Assembly: GCA_015068525.1 (NCBI GenBank)
Contig: SVKJ01000021.1
Span: 6,392-25,601 of the forward strand
DNA from: Oscillospiraceae bacterium
GTDB lineage: Bacteria > Bacillota > Clostridia > UMGS1840 > HGM11507
Reading direction: 5' to 3'
DNA length: 19,210 nt
Part shown: in pieces, positions 7,459 through 14,708 of the stretch
How positions within the stretch are numbered: position 1 is the first letter of the stretch
Layout of the letters: each line of letters starts with the position of its first letter
Made by a program: the position numbers and the translations under genes
Notes under the pieces: model-generated
Told to the model about the DNA's origin: nothing
Database searches by the model: none
The model's input: only the letters and a program-made list of their open reading frames with translations

Positions 7459-10285
7459 CATTCTCTCCTCCGATTGATTTATCAAATAGCCTGTCGGTAT
7501 TGTTCTTTAAAACAGTTTCTTCATCCCAACCTAACATTTCACCCTTAACCATTTTTTGGGCGATAATATTGGCTTGTGCTTGTTCTTCAACAATACCGTT
7601 TTCATAATAAGTATCAATGGTTTCAAGGACAGAAAGTGCTTTCTCCGCGAGAGCATCTGAAACTTGATTAAGTGTTCCAGGTCGTCTATCGCATATAAGT
7701 GCCATTGATGTTTCAGCACAACGCAGTTCATTTAATTTAAGTTCTCCGCTTTGTATGAGAGAAATTAATTTTGCAACCATTTTTTCATCACTAACTTTAT
7801 AACCATATGTGTTTGACTTTTTAAAACAGTTGCCCACAGCCCACAGAACACCTCGTGCAAACATATCACTATACTGATAGTCTAAGAATTCTTTATACAC
7901 CGTTTCATACTCTATTCCAAGGGTGCTAAATGCGGTAAGAACATAACTCTTGAATTCAAAATATGGCAAAAAAGTATTGAGCTTATCAGCGGCTTTTTCA
8001 TCTCCGATTTTACCAACAATCTGAATAGCAAAGTTAATTATTTTAGAATATTGTGTGTCCGTTATCTTTCCGCCATATAAACTTAGTTTAGTTTTTGCTG
8101 TATTTAAAACTCCATAAGCAATATTCAATAATGATGCCTGGTCTTTGTCTGACCAACTGGAACACATAAAATGTGCTATCGGCAAAAGATTATAAAGAAC
8201 CTCAGTACAAGAGGGAGATGAAAGTGCTTTTAAAATTGCATCCGCAAATTCACTCTTATTTCCTGCACCTTTAATAGATTTTGTCCTAACTTTAAGTTCT
8301 TCCTCATATTTTTTCTTATGAGTTGAAAGTTTGCTATTCCGTTCTTTTGCCTTGTTTAAGTTATTACATGCTGTAATTAATGCAGATATTTCATTATTAA
8401 CATTTAGGTCTTTTCCCACAGGTGCTGTTAATTTACCATCTTTACCTGTACCTTCTATTTCACCGAATATAATTTCAACATCCTCAGACTTTTCCAAAAT
8501 GTTTAAACCATAGTAATCACTCGTAATAATTGCATTTATCGAGAGTATCTGGTCTTTTGAAATGGAACAAGTAAGGGTCACATAGCAATCTTTTTTGAGA
8601 TTAAGATTGATGTTAATTTTACCAGATGCTATTTGCTTTTTATATGTTTTACCATTTTTATCTTTGGCGCCGCGATTATATGGTTCTTCTACATAAATAG
8701 GAACATATATTTCTCTTTGCCCCTCCAATACTATTCCAGTGATAGTATCATTTACTAATGGTAAATCAGCATTATCTTCTGCAATTTGCTCAAATGTTCC
8801 GTTTTTATAGCCGATATACAAACCATTTGGGAGAAGAGAGGTAGAAAGTATCATAGGTTCAAAAGTAGTTTTTGCTATCTTTTTCTCTTCTTGAACTGTT
8901 GTTTCAGCAGATGCTTTTTCTATTCCTAAATCAAGTTCTTCAACAAGTTCTTCTGCATTTTCTTCGTGATGAAGATAATAATTATATACAGCCGCTCCTT
9001 GCGCAACTGATAAGTCAGGATGCACCTCTGTTATTGGGTCTTGTCCAAAAAACTTTTGAAGCCTTTCTTCTATGAGGTAAAGTTTTGACATTCCACCATT
9101 TAGAACAACAGCATCAATACCATCAAAAGGAATATTTTCTTTATGAGCTTTTTTCTCTGCTTCACTCAATGCGTATAGTATTGGGTAAATAATGTTGTCG
9201 GTGTTGGTTATCTCGTCTAACCGTTTATAGTCTTCATACACAAGGTCATTAGCCATCAATTCTGAAAGGCAATCTTCAAACTCTCCACGGGTCAAAGAAC
9301 ATTCACTTGCGCTTCTTTCAAATCTGCCAACTCGAAGGTCTTCATTTCCCTCAAATTCTTCGTCTAAATCTATATCACCATCTTCATCTTTGTACGCTTG
9401 ATTAATTTCTTTTTTTAATTCTTCTGCCAAAGTCATTGCTCTTCCAAGAAGAATAGGACTGTCTTTATCTGTGTCAGGACCGTACTGGTCAATAAGGAAC
9501 TTAGCAATCGTTTTGTCAAAAACATCACCTGCAATAGCAGTATATTTGTTTATAGACAACTGCTTCATTTTTATCATTTTTGAATTTTCAACTCTTTCAA
9601 CTTGATGGACTGTCACATCAAGAGTTCCGCCACCTATATCAAAAATTAATATATTTTTAGGAACATCAAAGTCAATACCAATATCGGTTTTTTTCTCATT
9701 TAAACTATTAATCAAATGATACATAACAGCATCAGGTTCTGACAAAAGCAATCTTCCGTTATATGAACCATCTGCATTTTTTACATTAATTCCTGCTAAT
9801 TCCGCAGCTTTCAGTGTTGCCATACGCTGAATAGGGCTAAAACTTGCTGGAATTGTGATAACAACATCTACATCATCATCTATACTTCTCTTTTTTCTTT
9901 TCAGAGCTTCCATCATATGTTTTAATATACGAGAGGAAACCTCTTCTGGTGTTTTATCTGGTATTCCTTCATCCCATTCGGGGTAATCTATTGCGGGATT
10001 ACCCATTTGAGTTTTTATTGATTTAGCCACAGTATCGGGTCTTGTTGAAAATTGTTCTTTGGCATAATCACCTACTATTATATTATAATTACCATCTACA
10101 TCTTTTTTATATTGAACACACGAAGGTAAGGTTTCTTCTTCGTGTTCATTATTTGAACTTGTTGAACGTGCTTTTCTTTTTAATTTTACTGCTGTTGCAT
10201 TAAGGTCGCCTGTATCATCAACACGGCAAGTAGATAATGCTGAATTGGTTGTTCCAAGATCGATGCCAACATACCATTTACTCAT
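7451..10285 (-). CDS. Hsp70 (DnaK-like) chaperone ATPase with long helical C-terminus, 944 aa
   Basis: The N-terminal ~430 residues are a full Hsp70/actin-fold ATPase: GIDLGTTNSAL at 7-17 (phosphate 1), VVITIPASFSPIQRMA near 143, LIFDIGGGTLDVTVH near 213-227 (phosphate 2) and VVLNGGMSKLYLIEER near 392-407 (adenosine). Residues ~475-590 are beta-rich (ILSTSLLPNGLYIGYKNG onward) and may be a substrate-binding beta domain. From ~600 to 944 the protein is helical and HEAT-like in look, unlike the short lid of DnaK (about 640 aa in total). The DnaK EEVD/KK-type tail is absent. ATG 10285 lies 2 bp after the GrpE-like stop, and its GAGGAGG ribosome site is inside that gene's last codons. There is no dnaJ, so it is not the housekeeping dnaK locus. 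It likely binds a special client using the partner proteins of the operon. Confidence 0.93.
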   Translation of the reverse strand: MSKWYVGIDLGTTNSALSTCRVDDTGDLNATAVKLKRKARSTSSNNEHEEETLPSCVQYKKDVDGNYNIIVGDYAKEQFSTRPDTVAKSIKTQMGNPAIDYPEWDEGIPDKTPEEVSSRILKHMMEALKRKKRSIDDDVDVVITIPASFSPIQRMATLKAAELAGINVKNADGSYNGRLLLSEPDAVMYHLINSLNEKKTDIGIDFDVPKNILIFDIGGGTLDVTVHQVERVENSKMIKMKQLSINKYTAIAGDVFDKTIAKFLIDQYGPDTDKDSPILLGRAMTLAEELKKEINQAYKDEDGDIDLDEEFEGNEDLRVGRFERSASECSLTRGEFEDCLSELMANDLVYEDYKRLDEITNTDNIIYPILYALSEAEKKAHKENIPFDGIDAVVLNGGMSKLYLIEERLQKFFGQDPITEVHPDLSVAQGAAVYNYYLHHEENAEELVEELDLGIEKASAETTVQEEKKIAKTTFEPMILSTSLLPNGLYIGYKNGTFEQIAEDNADLPLVNDTITGIVLEGQREIYVPIYVEEPYNRGAKDKNGKTYKKQIASGKININLNLKKDCYVTLTCSISKDQILSINAIITSDYYGLNILEKSEDVEIIFGEIEGTGKDGKLTAPVGKDLNVNNEISALITACNNLNKAKERNSKLSTHKKKYEEELKVRTKSIKGAGNKSEFADAILKALSSPSCTEVLYNLLPIAHFMCSSWSDKDQASLLNIAYGVLNTAKTKLSLYGGKITDTQYSKIINFAIQIVGKIGDEKAADKLNTFLPYFEFKSYVLTAFSTLGIEYETVYKEFLDYQYSDMFARGVLWAVGNCFKKSNTYGYKVSDEKMVAKLISLIQSGELKLNELRCAETSMALICDRRPGTLNQVSDALAEKALSVLETIDTYYENGIVEEQAQANIIAQKMVKGEMLGWDEETVLKNNTDRLFDKSIGGENDE

Positions 10286-10287
10286 TT

Positions 10288-11325
10288 TTATTCCTCCTCA
10301 CACTCTACAACTCTTGGGTTTGAAATAATTATATCTTTTGATTTTATTTCCCAGCCAGATGAAATAACCTCAACCTTTTTTGTTTCAGTGTCGTCTTTGA
10401 AACTGCTTCCCTCATAAGCATATTTTTCTGTATCAAAACAGTTTATTTCAATAATATCACCGATTTCCATAATTGGAGTTATCTCACAGTCTGCTATGAA
10501 TTTCATCATGTTTTTAGTAATGTTTTGAACCTGCTTAAATTCACTCGGTATTTCAACTTTATTTTTCCTCATTTCTCTAAACATTTTTTGAGACTGAGAT
10601 AAAGCATCAATTAAGTAGCCATACTTTTGTGAATTAAGCATAGACATAAGCATTTTTCTTTCTTCTGCAACGCTCTGTTCTAAGTCTTGCTCAAAATCTT
10701 CTTCCAACAGTTCAATGGTTCTATTTGCATTTTTTAACTTACGTTCATATGTTAAAATTTGTTGCTTATACTCATCTATATCATCCTGGTCATCTGAACA
10801 AAAATCAACTATAATTTCAACCATTGCATCAAAACACTCTGCCGCAAAATCTTTATTCAATTTAAGCAATGGCTTATAAACATCACTGTTTTTAATTACC
10901 GGACTGATATTTGCAACATATAACAAGGTCAATCTTTTAAATTTCTTTAACTCTCTATCATCGACCTCTGTTTCCATATCGGCTAAACGGTTAATCTCTC
11001 CGCCATTTCCATTTAAAACATCAACAATAATTTGAGCATAAAATAAAGCACGGGTATATAAATGTTTTCTCTCATTTATGTGTGCCAATATGCAAGCACG
11101 CAATACTCCTATAACATAGTTGCCGGTCATTATTTCACCCTTTATTGTTTCACCATATCTTTCATCATACGTCTTAGCATATTGTCTTGGTTCAGCATCC
11201 AAGTCTTCTCCGACAATAGTTAATATTCTGTTTTCTTCATAAAAGCAACGTCTTTGCTTATTAGAAATAGGTATTAAAGTTCTTTCTATTTCTTTGATTA
11301 AATCATCTAATCGCTTTGTTTTCAT
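10288..11325 (-). CDS. GrpE-like protein with an added N-terminal helical domain, 345 aa
   Basis: The likely role is nucleotide exchange for the adjacent Hsp70. Residues ~190-270 are a heptad-like charged coiled coil (EYKQQILTYERKLKNANRT and onward). The last ~70 residues follow the GrpE beta-wing pattern: a Gly before a short acidic strand (MEIGDIIEINCFD, compare the GrpE G-x-x-FDP motif), then KKVEVISSGWEI, then DIIISNPRVVEC, matching the GrpE V-x-x-V-x-x-x-G-[YW] and final R-x-A-x-V strands. Similarity is weak and by eye. The N-terminal ~185 residues are helical and unknown; bacterial GrpE is only about 190-210 aa. The ATG overlaps the end of the upstream gene by 23 bp, with AAGGA 8 nt before it. 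Confidence 0.6.
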   Translation of the reverse strand: MKTKRLDDLIKEIERTLIPISNKQRRCFYEENRILTIVGEDLDAEPRQYAKTYDERYGETIKGEIMTGNYVIGVLRACILAHINERKHLYTRALFYAQIIVDVLNGNGGEINRLADMETEVDDRELKKFKRLTLLYVANISPVIKNSDVYKPLLKLNKDFAAECFDAMVEIIVDFCSDDQDDIDEYKQQILTYERKLKNANRTIELLEEDFEQDLEQSVAEERKMLMSMLNSQKYGYLIDALSQSQKMFREMRKNKVEIPSEFKQVQNITKNMMKFIADCEITPIMEIGDIIEINCFDTEKYAYEGSSFKDDTETKKVEVISSGWEIKSKDIIISNPRVVECEEE

Positions 11326-12505
11326 AAATAAATCCTTCTTTCGTTAAATCAAATATTTCATCGTCCTCTGCATATATAATGTTTATGTCCGGAAAATCAT
11401 TTGAAAGTTTGGTTTCATACTTGTTTTCTCTATCATCTGCGGAATGTACTACAAATACAGTTCTGGGAGAATACATAGAAATCAAATCAGTAATATTCTC
11501 ATATGTTGCATGCAATGTGAAATCAACATTTTCAACATAGTCAAAGCCTCTGCTGTAATAATCATTACCAATGTAAATTCCATCGGGCATATTCCAAAAA
11601 CCCTTGAATTTTTTAAAGCAACTGCAATTACCATCAAAAATTCTAATGCCGCTTTCTTCAAGTTTATCAGCCAATTCCCATATATTAGGGTCAACATAAA
11701 TCTTTCTCTTAGGAAGAAATTTCTTGTCCATAGCACTTCGTAAAACTTGTACAAGCTCTATACCTTTGGTTAATTGTTTTACCTTGCAATAAAGGTTTTT
11801 AGAGGTATATTTTCTGCACAAAGATATGATATTTTTTTCCATATCGACAGATGGGTTGTAATTTGGATGTTTTGCATGAGTACCGCAAACAATGATAACA
11901 TCTGGTGATATGTTTTTAGGCAATTCACAAGAGTAAGCCAAAGGGGTGCTTACCATTGAAAAATCACCCGTATATAATACTTTTGTACCATATATTTCTA
12001 AATATATCATAGCGGCACCAGGAATGTGTCCAGCGGGGTAAAATGTAAAATATATATCATCCTCAACCTTATATCTATGGTTGTAATTTACAGCCTCGGT
12101 ATGCTCTAAAACCTTTTGAATATCTCTGTCATACTCTAATTTCTTATCAAGAGACAATTTAGAGATTTCCCAGTGATTTTCTTCACTAATCAGATGCGAA
12201 CAAATCTTTTTGGTTAGATTTGTTGAATACACATGCGGGTTTCTGCTTTTTTTAATTAAATTGACCAGGTATCCGATATGGTCAAAATGTGCATGAGAAA
12301 TAAACACACTATCAATTTGAGATAAGTTATCTACACCAAACTGACCATCACATAAAATTGTATCAAAATTAGGGTTATAGAAACCATATTCATCATTGCC
12401 CTTGCCACAATCAAAAAGAATATTTTTACCATTGACTTGAAGAAAATAGCAACTTGCTCCAATATGCTGTCCGCCACCTAATGCAACAAATTTTATACCT
12501 GGCAT
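11303..12505 (-). CDS. Metallo-beta-lactamase-fold hydrolase with beta-CASP-like features, 400 aa
   Basis: The zinc-site motifs are complete: SHAHFDH (H71, H73, D75, H76), AGHIPGAAM (H160) and TGDFS (D181), with a late His at 354 in FVVHSADD. A cap-like insert (~200-330) contains TKGIELVQVLRSAM and ends in LHATYENITDLI before the last strand, an arrangement like the beta-CASP nucleases (RNase J, CPSF73), which cut RNA or DNA. The motif A acid (E in ESTYG) seems replaced, as the segment reads VCGTHAKH. An open frame continues to 12679, but a promoter at 12530-12558 lies inside it, so I start at ATG 12505 behind a GGTG site; GTG 12514 is possible. It is the first gene of the operon. A nuclease role is likely but not certain. 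Confidence 0.8.
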   Translation of the reverse strand: MPGIKFVALGGGQHIGASCYFLQVNGKNILFDCGKGNDEYGFYNPNFDTILCDGQFGVDNLSQIDSVFISHAHFDHIGYLVNLIKKSRNPHVYSTNLTKKICSHLISEENHWEISKLSLDKKLEYDRDIQKVLEHTEAVNYNHRYKVEDDIYFTFYPAGHIPGAAMIYLEIYGTKVLYTGDFSMVSTPLAYSCELPKNISPDVIIVCGTHAKHPNYNPSVDMEKNIISLCRKYTSKNLYCKVKQLTKGIELVQVLRSAMDKKFLPKRKIYVDPNIWELADKLEESGIRIFDGNCSCFKKFKGFWNMPDGIYIGNDYYSRGFDYVENVDFTLHATYENITDLISMYSPRTVFVVHSADDRENKYETKLSNDFPDINIIYAEDDEIFDLTKEGFIYENKAIR

Positions 12506-12529
12506 TAATTTCACCACACTTTCCGTTTT

Positions 12530-12558
12530 ATTATACCATATACTGCTAAAACATTCAA
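12530..12558 (-). promoter_or_regulatory. Promoter of the MBL-GrpE-Hsp70 operon
   Basis: On the minus strand TTGAAT (12558-12553), a 17-nt spacer, GG then TATAAT (12535-12530). Transcription would start near 12523, giving a leader of only ~18 nt before ATG 12505. Confidence 0.75.
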
Positions 12559-12650
12559 TGAAATAACAAAAAATAACGAAAAATACTGAATTTTCTACGT
12601 TATATACAAAAAACATCAAAATACTTTTATAAAACAATAGACACAAAAGT

Positions 12651-12693
12651 AAAAAGCTCCCACCGATTACAAAATTCATTATAATCGGTGGGG
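12651..12693 (-). terminator. Terminator of the Spo0A-C-like gene
   Basis: On the minus strand 12692-12682 pairs perfectly with 12669-12659 (11 bp, CCCACCGATTA), then GC and a T-run at 12655-12651. It separates the small gene from the Hsp70 operon. Confidence 0.85.
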
Positions 12694-12710
12694 AAGATTG
12701 AATTAATCAA

Positions 12711-12965
12711 TCAACAAGATACCTTTGTGCCTATTTTTGTAATTGCCCAAGTGATAACCTCCTCCGGTGTAGGAACACCAGATTTACTTGGCATATTTTC
12801 CCATTGTTTTTGAACATTGGGGTCGTTGCTTGACATACCAATTGCAATTGCATCCGAAATTTCTTTCTTTACCTCTGCAACACTGACACCATGCTCCTGT
12901 GCAACCATTCCCAAAACTTTTTCAATTTTTTTTGCGACTGCCTTTTCTTGATTTTTTTTAAACAT
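12711..12965 (-). CDS. Small Spo0A C-terminal-like protein, 84 aa
   Basis: Residues ~10-75 (KKIEKVLGMVAQEHGVSVAEV, the DAIAIGMSSNDPNVQ segment, then PTPEEVITW) match the pattern of short proteins annotated as Spo0A C-terminal-domain-like in gut Firmicutes: an initial helix, G-V-S-x-x-x-V, an A-I-x-x-x-x-x-N-x-D-P-x-V-Q helix, and P-T-P-E-E-x-I. It lacks the receiver domain of true Spo0A, so it is not the sporulation switch itself. The role is unknown; DNA binding is possible. ATG 12965 is chosen over 12971 because AAGGGAG (12974-12980) is 8 nt from the former and 2 from the latter. It has its own promoters and terminator and is a separate unit from the Hsp70 operon. Confidence 0.75.
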   Translation of the reverse strand: MFKKNQEKAVAKKIEKVLGMVAQEHGVSVAEVKKEISDAIAIGMSSNDPNVQKQWENMPSKSGVPTPEEVITWAITKIGTKVSC

Positions 12966-12991
12966 AATCATCGCTCCCTTCTGTATTTGAC

Positions 12992-13024
12992 ATTATAGCA
13001 GATTGAACTTACGAAATTTGTCAA
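12992..13024 (-). promoter_or_regulatory. Proximal extended -10 promoter of the Spo0A-C-like gene
   Basis: TGCTATAAT (13000-12992) is an extended -10. A TTGACA lies at 13024-13019, but its 21-nt spacer is too long to be ideal. Confidence 0.5.
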
Positions 13025-13160
13025 AATATGGGAGAAAAGTAAAAGTTTGTAAATATTGTACAGAACTTTGTTATTTTTCCTCGAATTTTGTATGCCGTTT
13101 TAGTTAAATTAAACAAATATTTTATTAATAAAAGTCATTTTTGAATTTTGAATTATGTTC

Positions 13161-13189
13161 ATTATAGCACTTTTTTTCTCAAAAGTCAA
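13161..13189 (-). promoter_or_regulatory. Distal promoter of the Spo0A-C-like gene
   Basis: TTGACT (13189-13184), a 17-nt spacer and TATAAT (13166-13161) with an upstream TG, so it has both boxes and an extended -10. It would give a leader of about 190 nt. A 14-bp palindrome, TTTTATTAATAAAA (13120-13133), lies just downstream and could bind a repressor. Confidence 0.7.
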
Positions 13190-13286
13190 TGTTCTACACA
13201 GACAAATCTGTATCATAACTTGTTTTAATTCTCTGCGATAGGGATTAAACTATAAGTGTCATATAGAATTTAAGGATGTGGTAAAA

Positions 13287-13628
13287 ATGACGAAGAATTT
13301 GCCATTAGATTATAAATTAATGGGAGAAAGAATAAAACAAGCAAGAAAAATTAAAAGATATACACAAGCCCAAATATCTGAAATAATTGATATGAGTTCC
13401 AAAAATTTCAGTCAACTCGAAAGAGGTGAAACAGGTATTTCTGTACCGACTTTAATTTCACTATGTAGAGCATTAGAGGTTTCTACGGATTATATCTTGT
13501 TTGGGGTTGAAAAGAACACTCAGCACAGTTCCATAAGCAGAATGCTTTCAGAACTTAATGAAGAACAACAATTATATGCTGAAAAAATATTAGACATATT
13601 TGTACAGTCGTGTAAAAATGGAATGTAG
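13287..13628 (+). CDS. XRE-family (Cro/CI-like) regulator, 113 aa
   Basis: A cytoplasmic DNA-binding protein. Residues ~10-70 form the HTH_3 domain: MGERIKQARKIKRYTQAQIS (helices 1-2), MSSKNFSQLERGE (recognition helix with the typical S-Q-L-E-R-G), then ISLCRALEVSTDYILFG. The helical tail (SISRMLSELNEEQQLYAEKI) may dimerise. ATG 13287 is preferred over GTG 13278, as AAGGA (13272-13276) is 10 nt from the ATG and 1 nt from the GTG. It is divergent from the Spo0A-C-like gene across a ~320-bp region with two promoters and a palindrome, so it may control that gene. A terminator follows at 13655. Confidence 0.9.
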   Translation: MTKNLPLDYKLMGERIKQARKIKRYTQAQISEIIDMSSKNFSQLERGETGISVPTLISLCRALEVSTDYILFGVEKNTQHSSISRMLSELNEEQQLYAEKILDIFVQSCKNGM

Positions 13629-13654
13629 AACTATATGATAATACCACTTTAACG

Positions 13655-13690
13655 AGGCAACTCTATATGATGCATAGGGTTGTCTTTTTT
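13655..13690 (+). terminator. Terminator after the XRE gene
   Basis: AGGCAACTCTAT (13655-13666) pairs with ATAGGGTTGTCT (13674-13685) with two G-U pairs, followed by TTTTT. Confidence 0.8.
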
Positions 13691-13810
13691 ATGGTAAATG
13701 CAAACAAATTGATGGCGTTGGTGGTGAAAATATTAACATCTGGAATCTAAACCAGTTTTTGCGGCAGGCTTATGAAATAAAAAATAGCACCTTCAAATTA
13801 AGGTGCTAAA
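13684..13810 (+). pseudogene. Possible gene remnant without a start
   Basis: One plus frame reads KCKQIDGVGGENINIWNLNQ and continues FLRQAYEIKNS before a stop at 13807-13809. The segment has a balanced, protein-like composition, but a stop lies just upstream and no start codon or ribosome site exists. It may be the tail of a lost gene. Chance is not excluded in so short a frame. Confidence 0.25.
13779..13808 (-). terminator. Terminator of the Cys-rich protein gene
   Basis: TAGCACCTT (13785-13793) pairs with AAGGTGCTA (13800-13808); on the minus strand the stem is followed by a run of T. Confidence 0.8.
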
Positions 13811-13811
13811 T

Positions 13812-14099
13812 TTATTTATTATTTTTATCTTTGATAACCCTACAACCGTTATAGCATTTCCAACCTTCTTCCTTGGGTCTTCGACACTCTTTTAGATATT
13901 TGCAGTTCCAACAACCACGAGGAAGACCATCAAATTTCCTTTCATTTTCCCAATTCAAAATCATGCATCCACGATAGCATTTCCAACCTTCTTCTTTGGG
14001 TCTCCGACAAATACCAAGAATCTCACAATGCCAACAACCACGAGGGAGACCCCAATAACGAATAATATCTGGCAATTCAAACAACCAATTATATCGCAT
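13812..14099 (-). CDS. Cys-rich protein with two tandem copies of one motif, 95 aa
   Basis: The motif GLPRGCW-x-C-x(6)-CRRPKEEGWKCY-x-GC occurs twice, at about residues 17-47 and 58-88, with five Cys per copy (C-x2-C, C, C-x3-C). That pattern suggests two small metal-binding knuckles, probably zinc; the family is not one I recognise. DNA shows the duplication directly: 77-bp repeats at 13852-13928 and 13975-14051. There is no signal peptide, so a cytoplasmic nucleic-acid or protein binder is more likely than a secreted disulfide peptide. ATG 14099 follows GAGGTG (14109-14114) by 9 nt; GTG 14111 overlaps that site. It has its own promoter and terminator, arguing for a real one-gene unit. Confidence 0.75.
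   Translation of the reverse strand: MRYNWLFELPDIIRYWGLPRGCWHCEILGICRRPKEEGWKCYRGCMILNWENERKFDGLPRGCWNCKYLKECRRPKEEGWKCYNGCRVIKDKNNK
13852..14051. repeat. Two 77-bp direct repeats inside the Cys-rich gene
   Basis: Copies at 13852-13928 and 13975-14051 share TAGCATTTCCAACCTTCTTC and CCAACAACCACGAGG blocks. They encode the two copies of the Cys motif and show intragenic duplication. Confidence 0.8.
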
Positions 14100-14181
14100 T
14101 AGTATTATCACCTCAAAATAAGCATTATTTATTATGTTTCAAAACAAACAATTTAACTGTAAATACCATTTATATGCTTGT

Positions 14182-14210
14182 ATTATACCACTTTTTTGTA
14201 TTTTAGTCAA
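14182..14210 (-). promoter_or_regulatory. Promoter of the Cys-rich protein gene
   Basis: TTGACT (14210-14205), a 17-nt spacer, GG then TATAAT (14187-14182) on the minus strand. Confidence 0.8.
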
Positions 14211-14266
14211 TCAATTCTGTTGTTTTATAAACAAGTTTGTTGGTCGATAAAAATATTAATAAAGAA

Positions 14267-14272
14267 TATAAT
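14267..14272 (+). promoter_or_regulatory. Probable -10 box of the second XRE gene
   Basis: TATAAT 21 nt before ATG 14294. No clear -35 is seen. An imperfect palindrome TGTTTTATAAACA (14221-14233) lies upstream and might be an operator shared with the divergent Cys-rich gene. Confidence 0.45.
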
Positions 14273-14293
14273 ATATGTATTAGAGGTGAGCGT

Positions 14294-14521
14294 ATGAAAA
14301 ACAAGAATTATGATGTTTGGTTGGGCATCGGTCTCAATATTCTTCATTACAGAAAAGAACAAGGAATGACCCAGATGCAACTGGCGGAGAAATCTAATAT
14401 CAGTAAAAACCACATGCAACGTATAGAAACCGCTGCTTGTTCTTGCACGTTAGATACGCTGATTGACATTGCTGATGCACTTAATATTCCATTGAAAAAA
14501 TTATTTGAATTTAGAGATTAA
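14294..14521 (+). CDS. Short XRE-family regulator, 75 aa
   Basis: Almost the whole protein is one HTH_3 domain: GIGLNILHYRKEQGMTQMQL (helices 1-2), KSNISKNHMQRIETA (recognition helix), then TLIDIADALNIPLKKLFEF. There is no effector domain. ATG 14294 has GAGGTG (14283-14288) 5 nt upstream; the open frame continues back to 14237 without a ribosome site. It is divergent from the Cys-rich gene (start 14099) with both promoters in the gap, and a repressor of that gene or of the decayed restriction locus downstream is plausible. A strong hairpin follows its stop directly. Confidence 0.9.
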   Translation: MKNKNYDVWLGIGLNILHYRKEQGMTQMQLAEKSNISKNHMQRIETAACSCTLDTLIDIADALNIPLKKLFEFRD

Positions 14522-14644
14522 AAAACGAGAGACCTTATCGCACTTGATAAGGTCTCTTATATTTTTATGTACTCGGAGAGCTTTCACTCTCCGATATGCT
14601 TATAAGCCAGGTATTCTTGTCAAAGAAACACCTCTTATAAGTCT
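14521..14644 (-). ncRNA. Candidate small structured RNA
   Basis: On the minus strand a promoter (TAGACA 14679-14674, a 17-nt spacer, TATAAT 14656-14651) predicts a start near 14644. The RNA would begin with a stem whose arms are the self-complementary CTTATAAG, at about 14641 and 14598. A 7-bp hairpin follows (14593-14587 with 14580-14574), then a 12-bp terminator stem (14557-14546 with 14539-14528) and a T-run at 14525-14521. The size is ~120 nt. A second promoter at 14763-14735 would give a ~205-nt form with an extra hairpin (14728-14709). A 27-codon frame (ATG 14648) exists but has no ribosome site. No known RNA family is recognised. Confidence 0.45.
14528..14566. terminator. Bidirectional terminator after the second XRE gene
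   Basis: 12-bp perfect stem: AGAGACCTTATC (14528-14539) with GATAAGGTCTCT (14546-14557), T-rich on the plus side (ATTTTT) and with TTTTT (14525-14521) on the minus side. Confidence 0.85.
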
Positions 14645-14650
14645 TCATCT

Positions 14651-14679
14651 ATTATACTTACGAAAGAAAGGAGTGTCTA
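14651..14679 (-). promoter_or_regulatory. Promoter of the candidate small RNA
   Basis: TAGACA (14679-14674), a 17-nt spacer, TATAAT (14656-14651) on the minus strand. Confidence 0.5.
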
Positions 14680-14708
14680 CTAATGACACCAAACACAAAA
14701 GAAAGAAA

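Noticed and set aside
8331..9075. Plus-strand ORFs opposite Hsp70
   Set aside because: They are antisense shadows of a gene with clear ATPase motifs.
12506..12679. Hydrophobic N-terminal extension of the MBL protein, resembling a membrane anchor
   Set aside because: A promoter with both boxes and the previous gene's terminator lie inside it, so it is most likely untranslated AT-rich DNA.
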